NCBI GenBank assembly: GCA_016845825.1
Contig: JAERSJ010000133.1
Coordinates: 1 to 37,091 of the forward strand
DNA length: 37,091 nucleotides
Reading direction: 5' to 3'
Origin: Methanobacteriota archaeon
GTDB lineage: Archaea; Thermoplasmatota; Poseidoniia; MGIII; CG-Epi1
Shown here: positions 18,581 to 28,199 of the stretch, piece by piece
How positions within the stretch are numbered: the first letter of the stretch is position 1
How the letters are laid out: every line of letters starts with the position of its first letter
Translations under genes and position numbers: made by a program
Notes under the pieces: model-generated
Seen by the model: the letters and a program-made list of their open reading frames with translations, nothing else
What the model was told of the DNA's origin: nothing
Databases searched by the model: none

Positions 18581-19123
18581 ATGTTAATTAAAGAATTAAT
18601 TTACAATGTTGAATTGCCAGAAGGCGTTACTTTCTCTGTAAATAATCACGAAGCAAAGCTTTCAGGGCCTCGAGGAGACTTAAGCCGTATTTTCAAACAC
18701 TCCATGATCTCTTTATCTGAAGATAATGGAAATATTAAATTGGTTGGAAAGAAATTACGAAGAAAAGAAAAAGCACTAATCGGAACTTGGAGAGCTCACT
18801 TGAATAATATGGCTCAAGGTGTTTCTTCTGGATTCTTATATGAAATGAAAATTGTTTTTGCTCACTTTCCGATGAAGGTTGCTGTGAAAGGAAATGTTGT
18901 AGACATTGCTAATTTCTTAGGGGAAAAAACTACTAGGCATGCAAATATTTGCGGAGATGCCAAAGTAATTGCCAAAGGCGATAAAGTGACTATTGAAGGT
19001 AATGATATTGAAGATGTTGGCCAGACTGCAGCTAACCTAGAACGTGCAACTGTTGTCAAAGGAAGAGATATCAGAGTTTTCCAAGATGGAATTTACGTTG
19101 TTTCTAAAGGAGCTGCCCAATGA
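18581..19123 (+). CDS. rpl6: Large subunit ribosomal protein uL6
   Basis: 180 aa. L6-like (VKLSGPRGDLSR-type region, NLERATVVKGRDIRVFQDGIYV). Confidence 0.96.
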   Translation: MLIKELIYNVELPEGVTFSVNNHEAKLSGPRGDLSRIFKHSMISLSEDNGNIKLVGKKLRRKEKALIGTWRAHLNNMAQGVSSGFLYEMKIVFAHFPMKVAVKGNVVDIANFLGEKTTRHANICGDAKVIAKGDKVTIEGNDIEDVGQTAANLERATVVKGRDIRVFQDGIYVVSKGAAQ

Positions 19124-19545
19124 GTGATGAAGAATACAAACCAAGACAGAAACCTGTTTTGACTAAAGAACAGAAAACTGACCTATCAAAAAGAAACCGT
19201 ATGTCACATAAAAGGCCTAATTTCAGAAGACAGAACTGGTTTAGATACAAAAGATTAGGACAAAAATGGAGGCGCCCTCGTGGAATACACTCAAAAATGA
19301 GAAGGCACTTCAAGTACAGAATACCTGTAGTTCAAGTCGGCTTTAGAGGGCCTGCAAGTGTTAGAGGTTTACATCCTTCTGGTTTTGAAGAAGTTCTAGT
19401 TTATAATCCTAAAAATTTAGAAGATATTGATCCGAAAGCTCAAGCTATTCGAATTTCAAGTAAAGTTGGAGATAAAAAGCGCGAAATGATCGTCCAAAAA
19501 GCTGACGAAATGAAAATTCGTGTACTTAATAGGAGAGATCTATGA
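19120..19545 (+). CDS. rpl32e: Large subunit ribosomal protein eL32
   Basis: 141 aa. L32e-like (FRRQNWFRYKRLGQKWRRPRGIHSKMRRHFKYR). Confidence 0.95.
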   Translation: MSDEEYKPRQKPVLTKEQKTDLSKRNRMSHKRPNFRRQNWFRYKRLGQKWRRPRGIHSKMRRHFKYRIPVVQVGFRGPASVRGLHPSGFEEVLVYNPKNLEDIDPKAQAIRISSKVGDKKREMIVQKADEMKIRVLNRRDL

Positions 19546-20006
19546 ATTTATCATATCAAAGAAGAGTTGCTGCTACAGTTCTAAAATGTGGTGTGAATCG
19601 CGTTTGGATTGATGATCGCCCTGAAGTTCAAGAACGAATTTCTGAAGCTGTAACAAGAGATGATGTAAGATTACTCATTGTTCAACGATTTATTCGTAAA
19701 CATCAGAAAAAAGGAATCTCAAGAGGTCGTGCAAAAGCTATGGCTGTACAACGTTCGAAGGGTCGTAGAAAGGGGCATGGATCAAGAAAAGGACATGGTG
19801 GAGCAAGAACTCCAAAGAAAGAATCTTGGATGACTAAAGTTCGTGCTTTACGCAGAGAATTAAATGCTTTGAGGGATGAAAAAGTAATAGATGCCTCACA
19901 ATACAGGCTTTATTATCGTAGAGCAAAAGGTGGGGTTTACAATTCAAGAAACCATTTAAGATATAACATGGAAATTGATGGAATAAAATTAGGAGGTAAG
20001 AAATAA
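19542..20006 (+). CDS. rpl19e: Large subunit ribosomal protein eL19
   Basis: 154 aa. L19e-like (VAATVLKCGVNRVWIDD...GHGSRKGHGGARTPKKESWMTKVRALRRELNALRD). Confidence 0.96.
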   Translation: MNLSYQRRVAATVLKCGVNRVWIDDRPEVQERISEAVTRDDVRLLIVQRFIRKHQKKGISRGRAKAMAVQRSKGRRKGHGSRKGHGGARTPKKESWMTKVRALRRELNALRDEKVIDASQYRLYYRRAKGGVYNSRNHLRYNMEIDGIKLGGKK

Positions 20007-20497
20007 TGCCAAAAAGAATGCACTTTGCTCGCAGACGAAAAGGTGTAACTAATTATCGTAAAAGATTAGCATTGCTCAAGTCTGGGCTTCCTAGAGCTGT
20101 AGTTAGATTTACAAATTCTAAAGTAATGGTTCAAATTAGTGACTTTGAAGGTAAAGGCGATCGCGTATTAGCTTCAGCTTCATCTGCAGACTTAGAAAAA
20201 ATGGGTTGGAAAAATTCGAAAACAAACCTTCCTGCTTCATACCTTTCTGGAAAATTGGCTGCTAAAAATGCCATTAAGGCTGGAGTTTCTTCTGCTGTTT
20301 TAGATATTGGAAGAATAACTCCAATTTCAGGAAATCGAGCTTTTGCCGTTCTTAAAGGTCTTGTAGATGGTGGTTTAGAAATTCCTCATTCTGAAAGTTC
20401 ATACCCTTCTGATGATCGAATTAATGGAAGTCATATTTCTGAAAAAATCGTAAAGGATTTTGATAAAGTTTCTAAAAAAATGGATGGTAAGAAATGA
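20006..20497 (+). CDS. rpl18: Large subunit ribosomal protein uL18
   Basis: 163 aa. L18-like (RRRKGVTNYRKRLALLKSGLPRAVVRFTNSKVMVQI). Confidence 0.95.
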   Translation: MPKRMHFARRRKGVTNYRKRLALLKSGLPRAVVRFTNSKVMVQISDFEGKGDRVLASASSADLEKMGWKNSKTNLPASYLSGKLAAKNAIKAGVSSAVLDIGRITPISGNRAFAVLKGLVDGGLEIPHSESSYPSDDRINGSHISEKIVKDFDKVSKKMDGKK

Positions 20498-21294
20498 GTG
20501 AAGAAGTAAAGAAAACAGAAGATAAAAAATCTGAATCTAAAAATACTAATTCTAGGTATAAAGGTAAAGGCCCTAACAAAGATAATAGGCAAAAAAGAGG
20601 ACCGCCTCTATCTCCGGCTCAACAACGCAGAAAGGCTGCTGAAGAAAGAATTTCAAATTGGACGCCAAAAACGGAACTAGGACGTAAAGTTGTTTCCGGT
20701 GAAATTACTACTATTCAAGATGCGCTTGCAACTGGATTGCCTCTAAGAGAAGCTCCAATTGTTGATTTACTTATAACTGATTTAATGGAAGAAGTAATTG
20801 ATATTCACATGGTTCAGAGAATGTCTGATTCCGGTAGAAGAGTTCGCTTTGCTGTTACAACTATCGTTGGAAACGGCGACGGAGTTGTTGGAATTGGCCG
20901 TGTATCTGGAAAATTAGTTAGACCTACAATAACAAAGGCTCTAGATCGTGCAAAATTAAATATTATTGAAATTCGCAGAGGAAGTGGCTCTTGGGAATGC
21001 TCTACTGCTGTTCCAAACTCACTGCCTTTTGAAGTTTCAGGACGAACGGGATCTACAAGAGTTAGAATTAAGCCAGCTCCACCAGGTGTTGGCCTTGTTA
21101 CAAACCAAGTAGGTCAAATTATGCTAAAGCTTGCTGGTGTAGAAGACGCATGGTCTTTCACACGAGGTCAAACTCAAACAATTTACAATTTTGCCAGCGC
21201 AATGTTTAAAGCATTAGAAAAGACTAGATCTACAAAATTACTGCCTGGTCAAAAAGAGTTCCATAATATGATTAAAGGAGTGAAACAAGAATGA
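20494..21294 (+). CDS. rps5: Small subunit ribosomal protein uS5 with Lys-rich N-terminal extension
   Basis: 266 aa. S5 core (RRVRFAVTTIVGNGDGVVGIGRVSG...VRIKPAPPGVGLVTNQVGQIMLKLAGVEDAW). Confidence 0.96.
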   Translation: MSEEVKKTEDKKSESKNTNSRYKGKGPNKDNRQKRGPPLSPAQQRRKAAEERISNWTPKTELGRKVVSGEITTIQDALATGLPLREAPIVDLLITDLMEEVIDIHMVQRMSDSGRRVRFAVTTIVGNGDGVVGIGRVSGKLVRPTITKALDRAKLNIIEIRRGSGSWECSTAVPNSLPFEVSGRTGSTRVRIKPAPPGVGLVTNQVGQIMLKLAGVEDAWSFTRGQTQTIYNFASAMFKALEKTRSTKLLPGQKEFHNMIKGVKQE

Positions 21295-21764
21295 GCTGGG
21301 CAGTTGTTAGAGTTAGAGGATCTGTTAACGTAAATCCTAAAATTAAAGAGACTATGAGATTAATGAAATTGAATAGAGTAAACCACTGTGTTATTGTTCC
21401 TGAAAATGATACATATACAGGTATGCTAAATATCATTAAAGATTATGTAACTTGGGGTGAAATAGATGCTGAAACTACCGAACTTTTATTACAAAGTTCA
21501 GGTAAAAGTAGCGGAAATACCGAATTTGCTAAAGAGCACTTGAAAGAAACCTCTTTCAAAACAATGAAAGCTTTAGCAAAAGGATTAACAGAAGGGAAAA
21601 CTGTAATGAGAGATGTTCCTGGTTTAAAACCATTATTTAGACTACATCCTCCTCGAAAGGGATATGAAGGAATTAAACGTAGTTTCAAAGAAGGTGGAGC
21701 TTTAGGATACAGAGCTGAAAAGATTAATGCCTTACTAAGGAGGATGCAATATGCCCAGGCGTAA
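21291..21764 (+). CDS. rpl30: Large subunit ribosomal protein uL30
   Basis: 157 aa. L30-like (VRVRGSVNVNPKIKETMRLMKLNRVNHCVIVPENDTYTGML...FRLHPPRKGYEGIKRSF). Confidence 0.96.
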   Translation: MSWAVVRVRGSVNVNPKIKETMRLMKLNRVNHCVIVPENDTYTGMLNIIKDYVTWGEIDAETTELLLQSSGKSSGNTEFAKEHLKETSFKTMKALAKGLTEGKTVMRDVPGLKPLFRLHPPRKGYEGIKRSFKEGGALGYRAEKINALLRRMQYAQA

Positions 21765-22173
21765 AGCATTGAAAACCGGAAGTCGAACTCGCGGTAGAGG
21801 TCACAAAAAAGGTCGCGGAGCTGGACTGAGGGGCGGTCGTGGAAACGCAGGCTGTCATAAAACAAAACGCATTATGTATGAAAGAGTTGGACGTGTATGG
21901 GGTGCTCATGGATTCAAAAGACCTCAAACTGTAGTCATGGCAAATAATGCAATTAATTTGAAAGTTATTGAAGAAAGTGCAGCTGAATGGGTTGACCAAG
22001 GAAATGCATCTAAAAAAGGAAAAACCGTATCTATTGACTTAAAGAAAATGGGATACGATAAATTATTAGGTACTGGTGTGCCTAGTCAAGCTTATAAAAT
22101 TACTATAAGTGCTGCCTCTGCAAAGGCCGTGGAAAAGGTTGAGGCGGCTGGTGGAGAGATTGTAAGTGGCTGA
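21751..22173 (+). CDS. rpl15: Large subunit ribosomal protein uL15
   Basis: 140 aa. L15-like (GSRTRGRGHKKGRGAGLRGGRGNAG). Overlaps rpl30 by 14 nt. Confidence 0.94.
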   Translation: MPRRKALKTGSRTRGRGHKKGRGAGLRGGRGNAGCHKTKRIMYERVGRVWGAHGFKRPQTVVMANNAINLKVIEESAAEWVDQGNASKKGKTVSIDLKKMGYDKLLGTGVPSQAYKITISAASAKAVEKVEAAGGEIVSG

Positions 22174-23875
22174 AGAAAATATCCCTAGAAACCCCGCACA
22201 GGCAATCATGCCTTGCTTATCTATGATATTTTTGTACTTGCTATGGTACAACTGGAAATCTCCTGAGAGCGTCAGTGCTACCCTCATGGGTATTGGAACA
22301 ATTGGAATTACTTGGCTTGTCTATATGGGAGCTTCTTATTCTGGCGAAGGATCTAAGCTTCATGGATTAAAACCTATAATTGGAAGAATGCCTACTGTAC
22401 AAAAACCAGAAGGGCATGTTCATTTTAGAACAAAAATGACATGGACTTTGGCCATTCTTATTGTTTATTTTGCTATGACAAACGTAGCTTTGTATGGTCT
22501 CGGTGGAGAGACAATTGATTTGTTCAGTCAATATCGTGCAATTCTAGCGGGTGCAAGTGGAAGTTTGATGCACTTGGGTATTGGACCTATTGTTACCGGA
22601 AGCATTATCATGCAATTATTCACCGGTGCAAAGATTATTAATTTAAATCTTCAAGATCCACGTGATAAGGAAATATATCAAGGAACTCAAAAAGTATTAG
22701 TTATTGTAATGATTATAGTTGAGTCTGTACCTCAAGTATTTGGATTCTTGGAACCTAGCTCAGCTCTCGTTGCTGAAGTTGGTCTTAGCTGGGCCAGAAT
22801 GACTATTATTACTCAATTGGCTATTGGTTCATATCTTGTATTCTTAATGGATGAAAGTGTGTCTAAATGGGGTATTGGATCAGGTATTTCCTTGTTTATT
22901 GCTGCGGGAGTTTCTCAGGCTATATTTACTGGAACTTTGAATTGGGAACCTGCACCAGGAAGTGGTACTGAAACGCCTTCTGGAACTCTTCCTATGATTT
23001 TATGGTATCTTAAAAATTCTTCTACTACTGATTTGAGTGGAGGTGGTTACGAAGCTATTTTGCTTGCACCTCCTAATCCATTAGTTGCCTTAATTGGAAC
23101 TTTTATTGTATTTTTGATCGTGGTTTATGTAGAATCTTCAAGAATTGAATTACCTCTAGCTCATGGAAAAGTTAGAGGAGCAAGAGGCAGATATCCAATT
23201 AGATTAATTTACGCAAGTAACATTCCTGTAATTTTGATGGCTGCATTATTGGCAAACGTAAACATGTTTGCTCTTTTATTCTGGTCACATCCTAGTATGT
23301 CAAAATGGCCTATTTTGGGTCACAATTGGAGACTGGGGGCTTTTGATACTACTGATGGAAGTAATCCTGTACCTACAATGGGTCTAGCTTACTACGTTAA
23401 TCGGCTTGCTGGCCTTCAAGACTGGTTCTTACCTTTAGTAAGTCCCGATAAATATGGTGCATACATGGGCGACCATGAACCATGGCAGCTTGTTGCCCAC
23501 ATTGTGATTTACATGTCTATTATGGTCTTTGGATCTATTGTCTTTGCTAAGTTTTGGATTGAAACGACAAATATGGGGCCTGAAGCTGTAGCGAAGCAAA
23601 TTCAAGGCTCAGGTATGCAAATTCCAGGATTCCGAAGAGACCCAAGAATTGTTGAAAAGGTTTTGGAAAGATACATTCCTACTGTTACCGTTTTCAGTGG
23701 GGCCGTTGTTGGATTCTTAGCTGCTGGAGCTGATATGATTGGTACTGTTGGGCAGTCATCAGGTACTGGGGTGCTACTTACTGTCGGAATTATGATACGT
23801 ATGTATGAACAAATTGGAAAAGAACAAATGATGGAAATGCATCCTGTTCTTCGAAGTTTCTTCGGCGAGGATTAA
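22166..23875 (+). CDS. secY: Preprotein translocase subunit SecY
   Basis: 569 aa, GTG start. Multi-pass SecY sequence (GPIVTGSIIMQLFTGAKII, KWGIGSGISLFIAAGVSQAIF, ESSRIELPLAHGKVRGARGRYPIRLIYASNIPVIL). Confidence 0.97.
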   Translation: MAEENIPRNPAQAIMPCLSMIFLYLLWYNWKSPESVSATLMGIGTIGITWLVYMGASYSGEGSKLHGLKPIIGRMPTVQKPEGHVHFRTKMTWTLAILIVYFAMTNVALYGLGGETIDLFSQYRAILAGASGSLMHLGIGPIVTGSIIMQLFTGAKIINLNLQDPRDKEIYQGTQKVLVIVMIIVESVPQVFGFLEPSSALVAEVGLSWARMTIITQLAIGSYLVFLMDESVSKWGIGSGISLFIAAGVSQAIFTGTLNWEPAPGSGTETPSGTLPMILWYLKNSSTTDLSGGGYEAILLAPPNPLVALIGTFIVFLIVVYVESSRIELPLAHGKVRGARGRYPIRLIYASNIPVILMAALLANVNMFALLFWSHPSMSKWPILGHNWRLGAFDTTDGSNPVPTMGLAYYVNRLAGLQDWFLPLVSPDKYGAYMGDHEPWQLVAHIVIYMSIMVFGSIVFAKFWIETTNMGPEAVAKQIQGSGMQIPGFRRDPRIVEKVLERYIPTVTVFSGAVVGFLAAGADMIGTVGQSSGTGVLLTVGIMIRMYEQIGKEQMMEMHPVLRSFFGED

Positions 23876-24489
23876 TGCCCATTTACGGCGAATCTATTAT
23901 CGAAGATGATTGTTTTATTGATTCAGATGCTTTAATTGGTTATCCTCATTCAAAAGAATTAGAAAAAGAATCTAAAGAAATTGCAGGGTGCGTGATCGGA
24001 GCTGGATCAATCATAAGGCCTGGGTCTGTATATTCTACAGCTAAATTGGGTAAAAAAACTCGAACTGGTCACAATTTTCTTGTTCGCGAAAATACCACAA
24101 TAGGAGATGGATGTTTAATCGGAACTAATGTTGTTGTAGACAATAATTGTACTATTGGAAATTATTGTAGTTTTCAAACTGGTGCATACATTCCTACTGG
24201 AACTGTAATTGGAGATAGAGTATTTCTTGGTCCAAATGTATCACTAACAAATGATAAAATGCCTTTAAGGACTGAATATCATTGTGAACCTATTACTATT
24301 GAAGACGATGTTTCTGTAGGGTCTAATGCAACTATAATGCCTGGATTAACAATTGAAAAAGGTGCATTCATTGCAGGAGGTGCTGTTGTCACCAAAGACG
24401 TTCCTGCTTGGCATATGGCAAAAGGATGCCCTGCAGTTTTTAGTGAACTGCCAGATAATTTAAAAAAACCTAATAGGTTAGGGCCGTAG
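23875..24489 (+). CDS. Left-handed beta-helix (hexapeptide repeat) acyl/acetyltransferase
   Basis: 204 aa. Hexapeptide-like repeats (TTIGDGCLIGTNVVVDNNCTIGNYCSFQTGAYI...ITIEDDVSVGSNATIMPGLTIEKGAFIAGGAVVTKDVP). Confidence 0.9.
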   Translation: MPIYGESIIEDDCFIDSDALIGYPHSKELEKESKEIAGCVIGAGSIIRPGSVYSTAKLGKKTRTGHNFLVRENTTIGDGCLIGTNVVVDNNCTIGNYCSFQTGAYIPTGTVIGDRVFLGPNVSLTNDKMPLRTEYHCEPITIEDDVSVGSNATIMPGLTIEKGAFIAGGAVVTKDVPAWHMAKGCPAVFSELPDNLKKPNRLGP

Positions 24490-24490
24490 A

Positions 24491-25027
24491 ATGAGTATTG
24501 TAATTGTAACTGGAGTCCCTGGCGTTGGAAAGAGCACTGTCATGAATGCTGCAAAAGATTTTGGTTATAATATTATTAACTTTGGAACAACTATGTTCGA
24601 AGAAGCTCAGAAAGAAGGCGTTTCTAATCGAGATGATTTAAGAAAACTTCCTGTAGACGTTCAAAAAAGGTTACAAAAACAAGCTGGTGAAAAAATAGGT
24701 CAGATGGATAATATAATCGTTGATACTCATGCTTCTATACTCACACCTTCAGGATATCTTCCAGGGCTCCCTGAATGGACTGTTAAGGCCATTATGCCTA
24801 ATACAATTGTACTTGTTGAAGCACTCCCTGAAGAAATTGAAAAAAGACGTTCTAAGGATTCTTCTAGAGCTCGAGACAAAGATGATATCGGATTACATCA
24901 AAGAATCAATAGAGAGTATGCTATTGCTGCAGCTTTTATGACTGGTGCAACGGTCGGATTTGTACCTAATAATGACAATAAAATAGAAATTGCTGTTGAA
25001 AAGTTCAAAAAAATTCTTAATAAATGA
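24491..25027 (+). CDS. adkA: Archaeal adenylate kinase
   Basis: 178 aa. P-loop GVPGVGKST; archaeal AdkA-type sequence in its usual position downstream of secY. Confidence 0.93.
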   Translation: MSIVIVTGVPGVGKSTVMNAAKDFGYNIINFGTTMFEEAQKEGVSNRDDLRKLPVDVQKRLQKQAGEKIGQMDNIIVDTHASILTPSGYLPGLPEWTVKAIMPNTIVLVEALPEEIEKRRSKDSSRARDKDDIGLHQRINREYAIAAAFMTGATVGFVPNNDNKIEIAVEKFKKILNK

Positions 25028-25683
25028 GTGAAGAAAAAGTAGATGCTGAAGAAGAGTTGCAACCTCCTGCAATCGGAGGGACTTTTCTAACAATGATGTT
25101 TATGCTTTGGATTATTATTAATCCTGATTTAAGAGATTTTATGGGAGAATCGGCTGGTTCTGTGTTAGAACCTAGAATAACATTTGACCATCAATACCCT
25201 GTACTTACTTTTCTCTTTGCTGGAATTATTATGATTTCCTTCACAACCATCATCCGTCACTTCATTATTGACTGGGAAAAAATGGCTGAAATTCAAACTA
25301 AAATGGGAGCATACAATAAAGCAATGGGAGAAGCAAGACAAAGCGGTAACGAAGCCAAAATGAAAAAACTATTTGCGATGCAACCTCAAATTATGTTATT
25401 ACAAAGTGAAATGATGTCTAACCAAATGAAACCAATGGCTTTCACAATGATAATAGCAATACCTATCATTATGTGGTTACGAATATTTGTCAATGGTTTA
25501 GATTTACAAGTAATATCTTTACCTTGGGAACCAAACTATAGTTTGGATGATGATTTATGGATTTTACCACATTGGATCTTGGTTTACTCCGGATTATCCT
25601 TACCTTTCGGACAAATAATTATGCGTATCTTGAAAATTAGCTCAAACCGTGGAAGTGGGTCAGCAACTGAAATTGTTAATTAA
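25024..25683 (+). CDS. DUF106 family (archaeal Oxa1/YidC-like) membrane protein
   Basis: 219 aa. Multi-pass, with central region KMGAYNKAMGEARQSGNEAKMKKLFAMQPQIMLLQSEMMSNQMKPMAFTM; conserved secY-adk-DUF106 synteny. Confidence 0.87.
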   Translation: MSEEKVDAEEELQPPAIGGTFLTMMFMLWIIINPDLRDFMGESAGSVLEPRITFDHQYPVLTFLFAGIIMISFTTIIRHFIIDWEKMAEIQTKMGAYNKAMGEARQSGNEAKMKKLFAMQPQIMLLQSEMMSNQMKPMAFTMIIAIPIIMWLRIFVNGLDLQVISLPWEPNYSLDDDLWILPHWILVYSGLSLPFGQIIMRILKISSNRGSGSATEIVN

Positions 25684-25686
25684 CTT

Positions 25687-26238
25687 CTATTTCCAAAACC
25701 TTTCTAGAGTAAGTCTTTCAAAAAAGAACTTCTCCTCACGTATAACTTCTCTTTTCCAATCTACATTTATCTTCTTCATTTTACTTGATATTACAAGGTA
25801 TATATTTCCGCCAATTTTAAGAAATTTTTCAGCTTTAGACAATAATTCGATTGTAAATTCTGAGCCTGTAGGCCCTCCTTCGACTGCTAAAGCTAATTCT
25901 GGATCATTATAGTCTTCTGTTGGAGGCAGATAGGGGGAGTTACAAACTATGAAGTCAAATTTGCGACCTTCAACTTTTTCAAACATATTTCCTTCTAAAA
26001 CTTCAATATTTACTTGATTCTGATTTGCATTAAATTTTGTAGCGTTTACAGCTTTGGGATTGATGTCAACGGAAGTTACAATGTTTCCTCTTTTAGCTAA
26101 ATGTATAGAGATTATTCCAGAACCGCAGCCTATTTCTAACGCTGAACCCATTTCTTCTGGAAGATAATTACAAACCATCCAGGAATCTTCTGCAGGTTCA
26201 TACACGCCTTCAAAATTTTCTATTTTAATTTCTTCCAT
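25687..26238 (-). CDS. HemK/PrmC-like (archaeal Mtq2-type) protein methyltransferase
   Basis: 183 aa. SAM motif ALEIGCGSGIISIHLAKRG and catalytic-type NSPYLP. Convergent with DUF106. Confidence 0.87.
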   Translation of the reverse strand: MEEIKIENFEGVYEPAEDSWMVCNYLPEEMGSALEIGCGSGIISIHLAKRGNIVTSVDINPKAVNATKFNANQNQVNIEVLEGNMFEKVEGRKFDFIVCNSPYLPPTEDYNDPELALAVEGGPTGSEFTIELLSKAEKFLKIGGNIYLVISSKMKKINVDWKREVIREEKFFFERLTLERFWK

Positions 26239-26254
26239 AATTAACCATAAGAAA

Positions 26255-26266
26255 GGTTATATAACC
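26255..26266. promoter_or_regulatory. Perfect 12-bp palindrome GGTTATATAACC in the divergent intergenic region
   Basis: Seen directly in the 51-bp gap between the methyltransferase and deacetylase genes. It contains a TATATAA-like element. Outer arms ACCATAAG (26244-26251) and CTTATGGT (26287-26294) are also complementary. Confidence 0.55.
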
Positions 26267-26289
26267 GTTTATTTAAACATATATAACTT

Positions 26290-27060
26290 ATGGTGTGGAA
26301 GAAAGGAAAAAAACCAGAACAATACCTGTTCACAATAACTGATGAGTTCTCTGATAATTGGAAATCTTTCAAAGGCGAGGCTAAAAACAATAACCAAAAT
26401 ATTAGCGAACTATTAAGAAATACTGTAAGTTCGAAAATAGAAAATAATACGGCCAAAAAAGCTCTAGTCCTTAGTCCTCACACGGACGATGCAGAGTTAG
26501 GTTGTGGGGGGACAATTGCCAAGCTTATTGAAGAAGGTTGGAAAGTCCATGTAATTTATTTTAGTGCTGTTGCTGAAAGATATCCTAATTTAGTTGAAGA
26601 AGCTGCAAATTCAGGTAGAATATTAGGGATTACTCATGAAGTTTTAGATTTTCATACTAGATTTTTCCCAAGAGATAGACAAGAAATCCTTCAAGCACTG
26701 TACGACCATTCTAGAAGTATAGATTATGATTTAGTTTTCACTCCCACTACTACTGACATTCACCAAGATCACGGCGTGGTGACGGCTGAAGCTAAAAGGG
26801 CTTTCAGAAATTGTACTTTACTTGGATATGAATTGCCTTGGAATAATTTATCTGTTTCACTAAATTGCTTTATCCCGCTTGAAGAAAGGCACATAAAGAA
26901 GAAAATACTGGCATTAGATTGCTATGATAGTCAGAAACATAACCCTTATTTTAGTGAGAAATTTTTTAGATCTGTAGTGAAAATGAGAGGTATACAATTA
27001 TCAAGCCCTTTTGCTGAAGGATTTGAGACGATTAAAGTGAGGTTAGATCAACTGTTATGA
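26290..27060 (+). CDS. PIG-L/LmbE family deacetylase with RHH-like N-terminal extension
   Basis: 256 aa. PIG-L motif LSPHTDDAELGCGGTIAKLIEEGW and HQDHGVV. N-terminal ~50 aa QYLFTITDEFSDNWKSFKGEAKNNNQNISELLRNTVSSKI resembles a ribbon-helix-helix fold. Confidence 0.9.
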   Translation: MVWKKGKKPEQYLFTITDEFSDNWKSFKGEAKNNNQNISELLRNTVSSKIENNTAKKALVLSPHTDDAELGCGGTIAKLIEEGWKVHVIYFSAVAERYPNLVEEAANSGRILGITHEVLDFHTRFFPRDRQEILQALYDHSRSIDYDLVFTPTTTDIHQDHGVVTAEAKRAFRNCTLLGYELPWNNLSVSLNCFIPLEERHIKKKILALDCYDSQKHNPYFSEKFFRSVVKMRGIQLSSPFAEGFETIKVRLDQLL

Positions 27061-28199
27061 CGAAAATTGCGATGGTTTTAGGTCATGATTTACTAATTCC
27101 AAATGAAGACACTAGGGTTTATCGAGAAGCTTTAGCTCTAATTAAGGCAGGATACGAAGTAACTGTTTTTTGCTGGTCTAGACGATTAGAGAAATATGAT
27201 ACAAAATGGGAAGTTGAGAGAGACGGAATTAAGGTCGTTCGTATTTTTGAGGATTTGAAAGGAGGGTTCTTTTCGAAAGTTAAAAGTTTTAGAAAAGCTC
27301 TGAAAAAGCTTGAGGAAAAAGTTGCTGAGTATGGGCCTGATATTATTCATGCTCACGATTTAGAAGTTCTTGATGTTGCTGTAAATATTAAAAATAAAAC
27401 AGGTACTAAGATTATCTTTGATTCTCATGAAGATTGGCCAATGATGGAGAGTGTTCAAAATTGGTTTATTGGAAAATATTATGAAAGAAAACAGAAAAAA
27501 TTAATTGGAAAGGTAGATGCGATGTTCACTGTTTCAGATGAATTAGCTCTTCGATTAGGGGGCGGTACTGTTTTGTATAATTCTGAACTATTAGAAACTG
27601 TCAAAGAACCCGTTTTACATGATAGATTCGGTTTAGATGGGATAGTGGCAGGCTATATTGGAGGTTTAAGAAAACCCATTCTAGAAGAAATACTAGATGC
27701 TGCGTCTAAAGTTAATGCATTAAGTGTTTTGATTGTTGGAGGGCCACCTAAAGGACATTCAGGATATACCGACATGATTTCTGAACTTGAAGAGTTAGCC
27801 TTAGAAAAAGGCGCTAATGCTAAGTTCACTGGGCCTTTACCATATAGTATGATGAATGAATGCTACGCTGCATGTGATATTCTAATGGTAGGGCATTATG
27901 TTGATGAAAGAATGAGAGGCTATGCTTTACCAAAGAAATTATTAGATTCTATGGCTTACAAAGTTCCTGTTATTGTAGGGCCTTATGAAGCTCGTCAAAA
28001 AATAGTTGAAAGATATGAATGTGGCCTTGTAACCGAAGATTGGGCTGATGCTTTGACTACTTTAGCTAACGATAAAGAACTTAGAAAAAAAATGGGCGAA
28101 AAAGGCTATAAAGCATTTAAAATGAATTACTCATGGGAACTTCAAGAGAAAAAAATGCTCGAAGTATATGAGAACATATTGAAAAAGGAGGAACAATGA
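27057..28199 (+). CDS. GT4-type glycosyltransferase
   Basis: 380 aa. GT-B features (DIIHAHDLEVLDVA, AGYIGGLRK, LPKKLLDSMAYKVPVIVG). ATGA overlap with the upstream deacetylase. Confidence 0.88.
   Translation: MTKIAMVLGHDLLIPNEDTRVYREALALIKAGYEVTVFCWSRRLEKYDTKWEVERDGIKVVRIFEDLKGGFFSKVKSFRKALKKLEEKVAEYGPDIIHAHDLEVLDVAVNIKNKTGTKIIFDSHEDWPMMESVQNWFIGKYYERKQKKLIGKVDAMFTVSDELALRLGGGTVLYNSELLETVKEPVLHDRFGLDGIVAGYIGGLRKPILEEILDAASKVNALSVLIVGGPPKGHSGYTDMISELEELALEKGANAKFTGPLPYSMMNECYAACDILMVGHYVDERMRGYALPKKLLDSMAYKVPVIVGPYEARQKIVERYECGLVTEDWADALTTLANDKELRKKMGEKGYKAFKMNYSWELQEKKMLEVYENILKKEEQ

Noticed and set aside
21443-21999. Antisense ORFs across rpl30/rpl15
   Set aside because: Lie opposite well-supported ribosomal genes; no homology recognised.
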